A DNA stretch of 64,000 nucleotides, taken from Asticcacaulis sp. AND118 (GTDB taxonomy: Bacteria > Pseudomonadota > Alphaproteobacteria > Caulobacterales > Caulobacteraceae). The notes beneath the pieces are model-generated. The model worked only from the letters and a program-made list of their open reading frames with translations. It had not been told where the DNA came from and made no database searches. The number at the start of each line of letters is the position of its first letter. Positions within the stretch are counted from its first letter, which is position 1. The stretch lies in assembly GCF_020535245.1 (NCBI RefSeq), contig NZ_CP084910.1, positions 1,092,501-1,156,500 of the forward strand. Direction: 5' to 3'. Of the stretch, positions 52,701 to 62,249 are shown piece by piece. A program made the translations under genes and the position numbers.

Positions 52701-54350
52701 CTAAAACAGGCTGCCCTGTTCGGGCTTCGGTGCAGCGGGTTTCGGCTTCGATACGGGTTTGGGGGCCGGTGGCGCGGGCTGCGCGCCGTCGGTCGCCACG
52801 ACGCCCAGGGTGCGGTCGCCCTTGAAGGTCAGGGTCAGGACCTCGCCCGCCGTCACGCCGTCGGGGGAGGTCACGAGGCTTCCATCCGCGCCGTTGACGC
52901 GGGCGAAGCCCAGATTGAGCGGCCGGTCGGGATCGAGGCTGAGGCGCAACTGATCCAGTCGTTGCAGCCGTTCGGACTTCTGGGTCAGCAGGCGAGCAAA
53001 GGCCGCATCGAGCCGTTGCGTCAGTTCGGGCAGACGGGCCTGCGAGCGGCTGATCTGCAGGCGGCGGGTCATGGCGGCGTCGAAGCGCAGGGTGACGCCG
53101 TTCAGCGCCTCACGCTTCAGTTCCAGCGGGCGGAGGGGCAGGGCCGGGGTCAGGCGCGCCGACAGGCGGGCAAAGTCGAGCCTGTGCCGCTCCACACCGC
53201 GGGTGAGCGCTGCCGTGGCGCGCTCGGTCAGTTGCGTCACGCGTTCGCCCTTGAGCTGTCGCGGGCGCTCCAGCAGGGCCGGAGAGAAGCGCGCCGCCGT
53301 GCGGGCAAAGGCCGTGTCGTGGGCGTTGAGGTTGCGCAGCAGTCCGCCGCCGAGGCGGTGCGCCGCATAGTCGAGCCGCTGCTGCGCCGCGTCGATCAGT
53401 TCCTGCGGTTTGGGCAAGGCGCGCGCCAGCAGGGCCACGCGTTCGCGGCGGTTGCGCAGGGCCTGATCGAAACTGCCGAGGCGGCGGCGCTCCAGATCGA
53501 GCACGAAGCCGCGCAGTTCGCCCAAGACCGGCGTGGCCATTTCGGCGGCCCCGGTGGGTGTGGGGGCGCGGCGATCAGACACAAAGTCGATCAGGGTGGT
53601 GTCGGTTTCGTGCCCGACGGCCGAAATGATCGGGATGGTGCAGGCGGCGACGGCGCGCGCCAGCCCTTCGTCGTTGAAGGCCCACAGGTCTTCGACCGAG
53701 CCGCCGCCGCGCGCCACGATGATTACGTCGGGGCGTGGCGCCTCCCCAGACTGAAAGCCGTTGAGCGCGTGGATGACCTGACCCGGCGCGGCGTCGCCCT
53801 GCACGATGACCGGCCAGACGATGACGCGGCACGGCCAGCGGTCGCGGATGCGGTGGAGAATGTCGCGGATCACCGCGCCGGTCGGTGAGGTGATGACGCC
53901 GATGGTCTTCGGCGCGAACGGCAGGCGCGTCTTGCGTTCCACCGCGAACAAGCCTTCGGCGTGCAGCTTCGCCTTGGTGCGCTCAAGCTGCGCCAGCAGG
54001 GCGCCGATGCCGGCGGCTTCGAGGCTTTCGATGACGATCTGGTACTTGGACGAGGCGGGGAAGGTGGTCAGCTTGCCCGTCACGATGACCTCCAGCCCGG
54101 CCTGCGGCTGCGCTTTCAGGCGGCTGACATTGCCCTTCCAGATGACGCCGTCGATGGCGGCGCGGTCGTCCTTCAGCGTCAGATAGACGTGGCCCGACGA
54201 ATGGCGCGTGACCTTGGACACTTCTCCGCGCAGGCGCACATGGTCGTAGGCGCTCTCGATGGTGCGTTTCAGCGCGCCGGCCAGTTCGGACACCGACCAC
54301 GGCGGGCTGTTGGACTGCGAATCGGCGGGGGCGAGCAGATCGTCGGACAT
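52701..54350 (-). CDS. xseA: Exodeoxyribonuclease VII large subunit
   Basis: Degrades single-stranded DNA with XseB. The 549-residue protein has the N-terminal OB-fold ([25 protein letters not shown]), the catalytic core ([18 protein letters not shown], then [17 protein letters not shown] and [18 protein letters not shown]) and a long coiled-coil. A Pro/Lys-rich tail precedes GSLF at the C-terminus. xseB is not in this window. Confidence 0.96.
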   Translation of the reverse strand: MSDDLLAPADSQSNSPPWSVSELAGALKRTIESAYDHVRLRGEVSKVTRHSSGHVYLTLKDDRAAIDGVIWKGNVSRLKAQPQAGLEVIVTGKLTTFPASSKYQIVIESLEAAGIGALLAQLERTKAKLHAEGLFAVERKTRLPFAPKTIGVITSPTGAVIRDILHRIRDRWPCRVIVWPVIVQGDAAPGQVIHALNGFQSGEAPRPDVIIVARGGGSVEDLWAFNDEGLARAVAACTIPIISAVGHETDTTLIDFVSDRRAPTPTGAAEMATPVLGELRGFVLDLERRRLGSFDQALRNRRERVALLARALPKPQELIDAAQQRLDYAAHRLGGGLLRNLNAHDTAFARTAARFSPALLERPRQLKGERVTQLTERATAALTRGVERHRLDFARLSARLTPALPLRPLELKREALNGVTLRFDAAMTRRLQISRSQARLPELTQRLDAAFARLLTQKSERLQRLDQLRLSLDPDRPLNLGFARVNGADGSLVTSPDGVTAGEVLTLTFKGDRTLGVVATDGAQPAPPAPKPVSKPKPAAPKPEQGSLF

Positions 54351-54454
54351 TGTGCGGGTTTAGCCGCCCGCGCCGGACCTGTCACGGGCGTAATTTTACG
54401 CCTTGTAAAGTCTGTTGTGGCACGGTGCGCGGGTAAAATCCGGAGTATCGCGTC

Positions 54455-56560
54455 ATGACCCCTGAAGTTGAGGCCCAAAGGCCGGACGCCAAATGGCCTG
54501 ATGTAAGCCTGGAGGAAAAGCGTCTTGAGGCGCTGCGTATCCTGGATATTCTGGATAGCGAACCTGAGCCGGAATTTGATGAAATCACCCGCCTGGCCGC
54601 GGACCTGTTCGACACGCCCATCGTCGCCGTGTCGCTGATCGACGCCATACGGCAGTGGTTCAAATCGAGCATCGGCCTGACGGACTGCGAAACCTCGCGC
54701 GACGTGGCCTTCTGCGACTACACCATCCGCAAGGACGAGGTGCTGGTTATACTGGACGCCACCAAAGACCCGCGTTTCGCCAGCAATCCCTTTGTCACCG
54801 GCGATGCCCATATCCGCTTCTATGCCGGTGCGCCCATCCGCTTCGGTGAGGTGCTGGTCGGGGCCCTGTGCGTCATCGACACCGAACCGCGCGCCGAATT
54901 CAACGACCGTGACCGCACGCGCCTGACGGCGCTGGCCACCACCGTGTCGTCGATGATGACCCTGCGCAAGGACGCTCAGGTCAAGAAGACCATCATCCGC
55001 AATCGCGACGAGACGCAGAAGAAGCTGGAGATGATGGAGGCCGTCGCCGGCGTCGGCTACTGGAACGTCAATATCGCCGAATATACGGTGCAATGGTCGC
55101 GCGGCGTCTACACCATCCATGCCGCGACGCCGCAAACCTATCGCCCCAGGCTGGGGGACGCGCTGGAGCGCTATCATCCGGACGATCGCGAGCGCGTGCG
55201 CGGCTATGTCGAGCGCGCCATGGATACGGGCGAGGGCTTCACCTTCGAGGCACGGCTCAACCGCTTCGACGGCGAGGAGTGCACGGTCTTTTGCGAAGGC
55301 TCGGTCGAATGCGACGACAAGGGCAAACCCGTCTCGATCTTCGGCGTGCTGCAGGACATCACCGAGCAGAAGGGGATCGAGGACACCCTGACCGAGGCCC
55401 GGCGCAGCGCCGAGGCCTATGCCCAGGCCCAGGCCGACTTCCTGTCGAACATGAGCCACGAAATCCGCACGCCGCTGACGACCATCATCGGCTACGCCAA
55501 CCTGCTGTCGGAAACCGAGGGCCTGCCCGAAGAAGGGCAACTCTATGCGTCGCGGTTGCAAAAGGGCGGGCGGGCGCTGCTGGCCCTGATCAACGACATT
55601 CTCGACTTTTCCAAGCTGGAGGCCGGTCTGGTCACGCTCGACCCTCAGGACGTCAATATGCGTGAACTAACCGAGGAGGTGTGCGAGCAGTTCGCCGTTC
55701 AGGCCAATGCCAAGGGTGTGGCACTGCATCTCGCCTACGAGGCGTCCTGCCCCGACTGGCTCAAACTCGACGACGTGCGCCTGACGCAGGTGCTGTACAA
55801 TCTGGTCGGCAATGCCTGCAAGTTCACCAGGGCGGGCGAGGTGCGGCTGAAGGTGTCGGCGCGACCGGAAAATGACGCTCTGCGTTTGCGCGTCGAAGTC
55901 AGCGACACCGGCCCCGGCCTTTCTGCGGCGCACCGCGAACGCCTGTTCCGCCGCTTCTCGCAGGCCGACCACAGCATCAACCGCGAACACGGCGGATCGG
56001 GGCTCGGCCTGTCGATCAGCTACGAAATCTGCCGCCTGATGGGGGGCGAGATCGGTGTGGAGTCCGAGGAAGGGCAGGGCAGTTGCTTCTGGTTCGAGGT
56101 GCCGGTCGAGCCGGCGTCCGACCGCGTTGGCGAAGCCGCAGATTTCAAGGCCGAGGCCGAACTGCCCTGGGGCCTGCGCGTATTGCTGGTCGAGGACCAC
56201 GCCATCAATCGCCAGATGATCGCCACTCTTCTGACGAGCGCCGGAGCCGATGTGATCGAGGTGGCCAACGGCGCCGAAGCCGTAGCCCAGTGCATGACGC
56301 AGACCTTCGACGTGGTGGTGATGGATATCAACATGCCCGTGCTCGACGGTCCGGCGGCGACCCGCGTCATCCGCGAACAGTGCCGCCTCAACGCCACCAC
56401 TCCGGTGATTGCGCTGAGCGCCATGGCCGACGTCCTGCCGCCGGCGGATGCCGTCCTGTTCACCCATCGCGTCGCCAAGCCCGTGGCGACCGCAAACCTG
56501 TTCCGTGCGCTGGCCGATTGCGCCGCCACCTCAACCAATCTGTCTGTCCGGAGCGCCTGA
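54455..56560 (+). CDS. Hybrid sensor histidine kinase (GAF-PAS-HisKA-HATPase-REC)
   Basis: A 701-residue soluble hybrid kinase. GAF domain at residues 25-180 (FDEITRLAADLFDTPIVAVSLID, quoted in part), PAS near 195-305, HisKA with FLSNMSHEIRTPLTTIIGY (His near 340), HATPase with NLVGNACKFT and GGSGLGLSISYEI, and a receiver with LLVEDHAINRQM and VVMDINMPVLDG. It has no membrane helix, so it senses something in the cytosol. The partner response regulator follows after 3 bases. Confidence 0.94.
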   Translation: MTPEVEAQRPDAKWPDVSLEEKRLEALRILDILDSEPEPEFDEITRLAADLFDTPIVAVSLIDAIRQWFKSSIGLTDCETSRDVAFCDYTIRKDEVLVILDATKDPRFASNPFVTGDAHIRFYAGAPIRFGEVLVGALCVIDTEPRAEFNDRDRTRLTALATTVSSMMTLRKDAQVKKTIIRNRDETQKKLEMMEAVAGVGYWNVNIAEYTVQWSRGVYTIHAATPQTYRPRLGDALERYHPDDRERVRGYVERAMDTGEGFTFEARLNRFDGEECTVFCEGSVECDDKGKPVSIFGVLQDITEQKGIEDTLTEARRSAEAYAQAQADFLSNMSHEIRTPLTTIIGYANLLSETEGLPEEGQLYASRLQKGGRALLALINDILDFSKLEAGLVTLDPQDVNMRELTEEVCEQFAVQANAKGVALHLAYEASCPDWLKLDDVRLTQVLYNLVGNACKFTRAGEVRLKVSARPENDALRLRVEVSDTGPGLSAAHRERLFRRFSQADHSINREHGGSGLGLSISYEICRLMGGEIGVESEEGQGSCFWFEVPVEPASDRVGEAADFKAEAELPWGLRVLLVEDHAINRQMIATLLTSAGADVIEVANGAEAVAQCMTQTFDVVVMDINMPVLDGPAATRVIREQCRLNATTPVIALSAMADVLPPADAVLFTHRVAKPVATANLFRALADCAATSTNLSVRSA

Positions 56561-56563
56561 CCT

Positions 56564-56980
56564 ATGCGTATCTCCAATTACGACGCGCGACGCCCGCGCA
56601 TTCTGGTGGTCGAGGACGACGAGGATCTGCGCCTGTTCATCAAGACGGTGCTGGTGCGCGCCGGGTTCGACGTGGCGCTGGCGGCCAACGGGCTTGAGGC
56701 CATCGACCGTGAAAATCCGGACTTTGATGTCATTCTGCTCGATCTCGCCATGCCGCAGATGGATGGTTTCAGCTTCCTGGCCCACCGCCGCGGCAAACTG
56801 CGCGAGATTCCGGTCATCGTGCTGACCGCCCGCCATCAGTCGCAGGACGTCAAGCGCGCCATCGAACTGGGGGCCATCGATTTTCTCGCCAAGCCCTTCG
56901 ACAACCAGATGCTGCTCAAGCGCCTGCAACGCGCCATGAAGCCGATCCCGCGCACGGGCTCCAGTACTGTGTCGTGGTAA
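56564..56980 (+). CDS. Response regulator, partner of the upstream hybrid kinase
   Basis: A 138-residue single receiver with VVEDDEDLR, phospho-Asp in LLDLAMPQMDG, Thr in VLTARHQ and Lys in LAKPFDN. No DNA-binding domain. It is co-transcribed with the hybrid kinase (3-base gap), and is the obvious partner, perhaps via an Hpt protein such as the one at 12202-12690. A family-D repeat begins 5 bases after the stop. Confidence 0.92.
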   Translation: MRISNYDARRPRILVVEDDEDLRLFIKTVLVRAGFDVALAANGLEAIDRENPDFDVILLDLAMPQMDGFSFLAHRRGKLREIPVIVLTARHQSQDVKRAIELGAIDFLAKPFDNQMLLKRLQRAMKPIPRTGSSTVSW

Positions 56981-56985
56981 GCTAA

Positions 56986-57028
56986 GCGCATTCCAAAACG
57001 GTGCAGCTGTTTTTGGAATCAAATGCGC
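56986..57028. repeat. Palindromic repeat family D, copy 3
   Basis: A 43-base imperfect palindrome bounded by GCGCATT and AATGCGC, with inner arms TTCCAAAA and TTTTGGAA. It lies between the convergent receiver and GH27 genes, 5 and 8 bases from their stop codons. Confidence 0.8.
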
Positions 57029-57036
57029 GACTTGAC

Positions 57037-58380
57037 CTAAACTGCGGTCAGCTTGAACAGGGCCGAGGCATGGCCACGCAGTTCCAGTGACATTTCGCCT
57101 TCGGCGGTCGATACCGCACCGGTCCACAGGTTTTGCACCCGCGCCTTGTCCGGCGCGCCGACGGCCTTGAGCGACTGCGTCACCACGTGCGGGTGGTCGG
57201 CGATATTGAACAGGGCCAGATAACGCGCCTTAAGGTCAGACGTCTCCGCCGTCCACACCACCTGCGTGCCGTCGTTCGAGACGGGGAGGTTGTTCAGACT
57301 GTCCTGATTGAGCGCGAGAACCTCTTTATTGGTCAGCAGTTTCAGCGTCGCCTCGTCGAGTGCGCGCAGGTCGCCGCCCATGATCAGTGGCGAACGCGCG
57401 ATCGACCACAGGGTCATCAGGGTCTGCTGCTCGTCGGGGGTGAACTTCGTCCTGCGCTTGCCCAGGGCCAGAAGCCCTAAGGGCAGCATGTCGGCATCGG
57501 GCCACGCGCCCGGGCGGCGGAAGGGGTTCCAGTCGGCCAGCCGCCTGAACTGCGCCTTGAGCATCCCCCAATCGTCCCAGAAGTCATCGGAGATACGCCA
57601 CATCTGGGCGTATTGCTGGGCGTGGACGCCCCATTTCAGGTCGGTTTCGCCGGGCGACAGGCTGAGGATCATCGGACGGCCCGACGCGGCGATGGCGACT
57701 TGTGCGCCCTCGATCTCGGCCCAGTTGACGCCATAGGGGCGGCTCATATCGTCCATCTTGACGAAGTCGACGCCCCAGTCGGCGAACAGTTTGAATACCG
57801 AGTTGTAATAGGCCTGCGCGCCGGGTTTGGACATATCGACGCCGTACATGTCGGTGTTCCAGGTGCAGACCGAGTTGGGGTTGGCGACGTCGCGGGCCGT
57901 GTATTTGGTGCCCAGCACCGGCAGGTTCTTCTCATAGGCGAGACGCGGGATGCCGCGCATCAGATGGACGCCGAACTTCAGGCCGAGCCGGTGCACCTTG
58001 TCGGCCAGCGGCTTGAAGCCCGAACCGTTGGCGGCGGACGGGAAGCGGTTGGGCGCGGGCAGCAGGCGGCCGTAGCCGTCCATGGCCAGTTCCGCCCCGT
58101 GACGGTATTCGTAGCCGCTGGCGTTGGGCTCGTACCACTGGATATCGACGGTAAACACGTCATAGCCGGACGGCAGCAGCTTTTCGGCCATGATCTGCGC
58201 CGTTTCCAGCGCCTGCGCCTCGGTCAAGGTGGTGGCGAAGCTGTTCCAGCTATTCCAGCCCATCGGCGGCCCGGGCGCGCGCAACGGTGCGGCCTTGCTC
58301 TGTGCCGAGGCGGGCAGGGCGGCGGCAGCGCCGATCAGGGCCGGAGCGGCAAAAAGGGCGCGGCGGTTCAGCTTGGACAT
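57037..58380 (-). CDS. Glycoside hydrolase family 27 alpha-galactosidase, secreted
   Basis: A 447-residue exported enzyme releasing terminal alpha-galactose. Signal peptide of 26 residues with a twin-arginine-like start (LNRRALFAAPALIGAAAALPASA, quoted in part). The GH27 domain starts PPMGWNSWNSFATT; the nucleophile Asp is in DFVKMDDM and the acid/base Asp in RISDDFWDDWG. A C-terminal beta domain follows. Divergent from purD; no other sugar genes are near, so its place in metabolism is unclear. Confidence 0.92.
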   Translation of the reverse strand: MSKLNRRALFAAPALIGAAAALPASAQSKAAPLRAPGPPMGWNSWNSFATTLTEAQALETAQIMAEKLLPSGYDVFTVDIQWYEPNASGYEYRHGAELAMDGYGRLLPAPNRFPSAANGSGFKPLADKVHRLGLKFGVHLMRGIPRLAYEKNLPVLGTKYTARDVANPNSVCTWNTDMYGVDMSKPGAQAYYNSVFKLFADWGVDFVKMDDMSRPYGVNWAEIEGAQVAIAASGRPMILSLSPGETDLKWGVHAQQYAQMWRISDDFWDDWGMLKAQFRRLADWNPFRRPGAWPDADMLPLGLLALGKRRTKFTPDEQQTLMTLWSIARSPLIMGGDLRALDEATLKLLTNKEVLALNQDSLNNLPVSNDGTQVVWTAETSDLKARYLALFNIADHPHVVTQSLKAVGAPDKARVQNLWTGAVSTAEGEMSLELRGHASALFKLTAV

Positions 58381-58646
58381 GTCAGACTCCCCTCGTATTT
58401 TGTCTGACTATTACAGCGGCGTTTCAAAAACGCCAGAGCAAACTCACGCCCGCAGTATCTTCGCCATCGGGCGGCCCTTGCGACGAAGGGGACTTAGACG
58501 CTGGCGACACTGATCTTATATACGCGGTGCCGGGTCAGGACGGTTTCCGCTGCGAAAACGGCCCCGATCCTGCACCGGACCCGGCTTAATCGCAAACCCC
58601 GATATTTCCGCTTGACCAAAGCCGCAACCTGACCGAAGTCACGGCC

Positions 58647-59912
58647 ATGAACATCCTGCTGATCGGTTCGGGCGGCCGTGAACACGCCCTCGCGTGGAAA
58701 ATCCGTCAGTCGCCGCGCGTGTCGCGTCTGGCCATCGCGCCGGGCAATCCCGGCATGGCGGCGCTGGGCGAGGTGCACGACATCAAGGTGACCGATGTGG
58801 CGGGCCTGACGGCGCTGGCCGTCGAAATCAAGGCCGATCTGGTCGTCGTCGGCCCCGAAGCGGCTTTGGCCGAAGGCATCGCCGACGCGCTGAAGCGGGT
58901 CAATATCCCGTGCTTCGGTCCGTCGCAAAAGGCCGCGCAACTCGAATCGTCCAAGGCCTTCACCAAGGACTTCTGCAAGCGCCACGACATCCCCACGGCA
59001 GCCTACGAAACCTTCACCGACGAAGCGGCGGCCAAGGCCTATCTGAAAACCCGGTCCGCCCCCTATATCATCAAGGCCGACGGTCTGGCGGCGGGCAAGG
59101 GCGTGGCCATTTCACCCGACCTCAAGGATGCCTTTGCCGAGCTGGAGGCCATGTTCGGCGGCCGCTACGGCGCGGCATCGCAGACCGTGGTCATCGAGGA
59201 ATTCATGGCGGGCGAGGAGGCTTCGGTCTTTGCCATCGCCGACGGTGAAACCGCCATCCTGTTCGGCATTGCGCAGGACCACAAGCGCGCTTTCGACGGC
59301 GATGCCGGCCCCAATACCGGCGGCATGGGCACCTACAGCCCCGCGCCGGTGGTGACGCAAGACATTCTCGACATCACCGAGCACGACATTCTGGCTCCGA
59401 CTATGGCTGGCATGAAGGCCGAGGGTAATCCCTATACCGGCGTCCTCTATGCCGGTCTGATGATCGAAGACGGCAAACCGCGTCTGGTCGAATACAATGC
59501 CCGCTTCGGCGACCCGGAATGTCAGGTGCTGATGCTGCGCCTCAAGAGCGATCTGGTGCTTTATCTGCTGGCGGCCGCGACGGGCCGCCTCAAGGACATG
59601 CCCGCGCCGGAATGGCACGACGAAGCGGCGGTCTGCGTCGTCTACGCCGCCAACGGCTATCCGGACAGCCCGGTCGGCGGCTCGATCATCCGCGGCGCCG
59701 AGCAGGATTTCGGTCCCAATGTCAGCGTCTTCCACGCCGGGACCAAACGCCTCGACGACGGGCGTCTGGCGGCGGCGGGCGGGCGCGTGCTCAATATCTG
59801 CGCGCGCGGTAAGACCATCCGCGAAGCCCGCGACGCCGCCTATGAGGCGATCGCCAAGATCGACTGGCCCATGGGTTTCTTCCGCTCGGATATCGGCTGG
59901 CGCGCGCTCTGA
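58647..59912 (+). CDS. purD: Phosphoribosylamine-glycine ligase (GAR synthetase)
   Basis: Second step of purine synthesis: joins phosphoribosylamine and glycine with ATP. The N-terminus MNILLIGSGGREHALAWKI, the ATP-grasp signature GPNTGGMGTYSPAP and RFGDPECQVLM are exact family features. 421 residues is the usual length. It is transcribed alone. Confidence 0.97.
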   Translation: MNILLIGSGGREHALAWKIRQSPRVSRLAIAPGNPGMAALGEVHDIKVTDVAGLTALAVEIKADLVVVGPEAALAEGIADALKRVNIPCFGPSQKAAQLESSKAFTKDFCKRHDIPTAAYETFTDEAAAKAYLKTRSAPYIIKADGLAAGKGVAISPDLKDAFAELEAMFGGRYGAASQTVVIEEFMAGEEASVFAIADGETAILFGIAQDHKRAFDGDAGPNTGGMGTYSPAPVVTQDILDITEHDILAPTMAGMKAEGNPYTGVLYAGLMIEDGKPRLVEYNARFGDPECQVLMLRLKSDLVLYLLAAATGRLKDMPAPEWHDEAAVCVVYAANGYPDSPVGGSIIRGAEQDFGPNVSVFHAGTKRLDDGRLAAAGGRVLNICARGKTIREARDAAYEAIAKIDWPMGFFRSDIGWRAL

Positions 59913-59997
59913 ATTGCGGTCTTTGGCCTATGAGTGCGGCGGCGTTAGCCTCCTGCGCCTCGACTCAAATCTAACAATTCAGATTCAGCGAACAGGG

Positions 59998-62034
59998 TTA
60001 GACTTCCTTACGCACCCGGATGAACAGCCACGGCTCCGATTCGTCACGGCGCAATTCGCGTGAGGTCAGCGCCGAGGCGTTGCGCGCCCCTTCGAAGCGG
60101 TCGCGGTCGTAGTCGTGGACGCGACCGAGGATGTTCATGGCCTCGACGCGCCAGGTGAGTTTCGGGTTTGGCTTGTATTCGACGAAGGCGCTCATCCATA
60201 TGCCGGCGCGGGCATAGGAGACCTCCTGCACGCGCCACATCTTCTCGTCATAACCCGACACCAGGCGCGAGCCCCACACCATGTTACGCTTCGTCAGGTC
60301 CTGCGTGAAATTGACTTCCCAGAAGACCGGCGATTGCCCCGAAAAGCGGCGCTTGAGGCCGGTCAACGGGTCTGACACCTCGCTGTCGACCAGAGACAGC
60401 TTGGCTTTCAGCAGGCCGCCGGGGACGTTCAGCCGGTCGGTGGGCAGGGTGGTGTCGATAACGAACTCCTCCATCTTGCCGTCGCCGATATTGCCCTTGG
60501 CGTCGAAGACGCTGCCGTCGTCGGCCACGACCGGGACGCGGTCGATGACGTCTGACACTTCGTGGTGGACGTATTTGATGACCAGCGCGCCCTTGTCCCA
60601 GAAGCGGTAATTGGCGCTCAGTTCCGACTCCCAGCGCTTGTCCGGCTCAAGGCTGACATTGCCGGCCTTCACCGTCGAATCCAGCAGGTCGATCGAGGAG
60701 ACGAAATCGTCGAAATTGAGCTGCCCCAGCACGCGCTCGACGCGCACGATATATTGCCACGGCCCCTTGGGCGACCACGTCACCTGAAGTTTGGGTTTGG
60801 CGTAAGAGAAGCTCTTTTCGTCAGGGCGTTCGCTGTCCTGAGAAATCGTCGACCACTCGTATTTCAGGCCGCTTTCGATGGTGAGGTTCGGGCGCACGCG
60901 CCAGGTGGCCAGCACCGAGGCTTCGGTGCGGTCCTCCTCGACCTTGACCTTAGACGCCGGCAGGTCGATGGCCTCGTCATTGACGGTCAGGGCGGTGTCG
61001 CTGTCTCGCGAATTATAGGCCTTTTCCAGCCCGGTTTCGAAGCTTAGCGTATCGCTGCGCGTCCAGGTCAACTGACCCGAAAGGATGTTCTCTTTCGACA
61101 CCGTGTCGTCGGAAAACAGCGTGTCTTCGTCGGGACTTATATAGGCGTCCTTGACCTCTTCGTGCGAATATTTCGACAGGGCGTTGATCTTCAAGGCGAA
61201 AGCCTTGCCCAGTTGACGATTGTACTGGAAGCCGCCTTCGCGCATATCCTCTTCGTAATCGAGGTTTTCGACCGCGGTCGTATCGGTGATGTAGCGGTAA
61301 TTGCCCTTATAGGTGTTGGGCACCCATTTACCGTTCAGCGTCAGCTTGCCGCCCCACAGCGGATGCGAACCATTGCCCATCAGTTCGACGCCTTCACCGC
61401 CGGCCTCGGCCAGAATATCCATGCGGCGGGCCGGGCTGCCATCCGTCGGGAAGATCATCTTGTGGCCGTTATTGGCCTCTTCATCGAAATTGTTGAACAC
61501 GGTGGCCGACAGTTCGATCGATTTGTCGCCGGCATTCCGGGCATAGGTCACACGGCCGACCGGACGGAACCAGCCGTTGGTCAGCAGGCGCGTATTGGCG
61601 ATCAGGGTGATGGTCGGCTTGTCCGAGGCCTTGCGGATGATGTTGACCACCTGGGTCTGGCCCTGCATGTCGATGCCGTCGGCACCGCCGATGATCAGGT
61701 CGATGCGCTCGACCGTCCCCGCCGGGATGCGCCCCAGAATGTCGCTCAGTTGATCGGTCTTGGAGGTCGGGCGCTGACCGTCGATCAGCACATTGCCCGC
61801 CGCGCCGGCAAAGCCGCGCACCTGATCGACATTCTTCAGCGTGAAGCCGGGGATGCGGCTGACCATGTCAAAGGCCGACTGCACCTGAAAATCCCTGAAG
61901 TAGACCTGATCGTAGGGGATGACCTGCCGCGAGGCGCCCGTTACTGCTTCGGAAGTTGCGGTTTGGGCCAGGGCGGCAGCGGGCAGCAGGACCAGCAGGG
62001 AAGCGGCGCAGAACAGGGCCTTGGGGAAGCGCAT
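59998..62034 (-). CDS. TonB-dependent outer-membrane receptor
   Basis: A 678-residue receptor with a signal peptide (LFCAASLLVLLPAAALA), a plug domain at about 45-150 (VQSAFDMVSRIPGFTLKNVD, GNVLIDGQRPTSK) and a 22-strand-type barrel with alternating aromatic strands. No clear TonB box is visible, and the protein ends RVRKEV rather than in the usual aromatic residue. The ligand is unknown; no transporter or regulator genes adjoin it. The Ton genes at 1952-5102 could supply its energy. Confidence 0.88.
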   Translation of the reverse strand: MRFPKALFCAASLLVLLPAAALAQTATSEAVTGASRQVIPYDQVYFRDFQVQSAFDMVSRIPGFTLKNVDQVRGFAGAAGNVLIDGQRPTSKTDQLSDILGRIPAGTVERIDLIIGGADGIDMQGQTQVVNIIRKASDKPTITLIANTRLLTNGWFRPVGRVTYARNAGDKSIELSATVFNNFDEEANNGHKMIFPTDGSPARRMDILAEAGGEGVELMGNGSHPLWGGKLTLNGKWVPNTYKGNYRYITDTTAVENLDYEEDMREGGFQYNRQLGKAFALKINALSKYSHEEVKDAYISPDEDTLFSDDTVSKENILSGQLTWTRSDTLSFETGLEKAYNSRDSDTALTVNDEAIDLPASKVKVEEDRTEASVLATWRVRPNLTIESGLKYEWSTISQDSERPDEKSFSYAKPKLQVTWSPKGPWQYIVRVERVLGQLNFDDFVSSIDLLDSTVKAGNVSLEPDKRWESELSANYRFWDKGALVIKYVHHEVSDVIDRVPVVADDGSVFDAKGNIGDGKMEEFVIDTTLPTDRLNVPGGLLKAKLSLVDSEVSDPLTGLKRRFSGQSPVFWEVNFTQDLTKRNMVWGSRLVSGYDEKMWRVQEVSYARAGIWMSAFVEYKPNPKLTWRVEAMNILGRVHDYDRDRFEGARNASALTSRELRRDESEPWLFIRVRKEV

Positions 62035-62142
62035 AGGACGTCCGTCGGAAAGAGGGCGACAAGATGTCGCGTCTGAAACCTCTTTCTCACAACGGTGTTT
62101 TACGCTCTAGTGAACAATAGTTTATTTAATGAAGAATTTGTA

Positions 62143-62186
62143 ATTAAAACACGTTCTGATCCGGATGGATCAGAACGTGTTTTAAT
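62143..62186. repeat. Perfect 20-bp inverted repeat with GGAT loop
   Basis: The arm ATTAAAACACGTTCTGATCC (62143-62162) is an exact reverse complement of 62167-62186, with GGAT between. It stands between the lpxK stop and the TonB-receptor start. The T-rich end on either strand is short, so it is not a classic terminator on the lpxK strand. Confidence 0.9.
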
Positions 62187-62199
62187 CTTTTGTATTCTC

Positions 62200-62243
62200 G
62201 CGCATTTGATTCCGAAAACCGTCGAACATTTTTCGGAACGCGC
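62200..62243. repeat. Palindromic repeat family D, copy 4
   Basis: A 44-base imperfect palindrome bounded by GCGCATT and GCGC, with inner arms TTCCGAAAA and TTTTCGGAA. It lies 6 bases from the lpxK stop codon and is the reverse orientation of copies 1-3. Confidence 0.78.
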
Positions 62244-62249
62244 TCTAAA

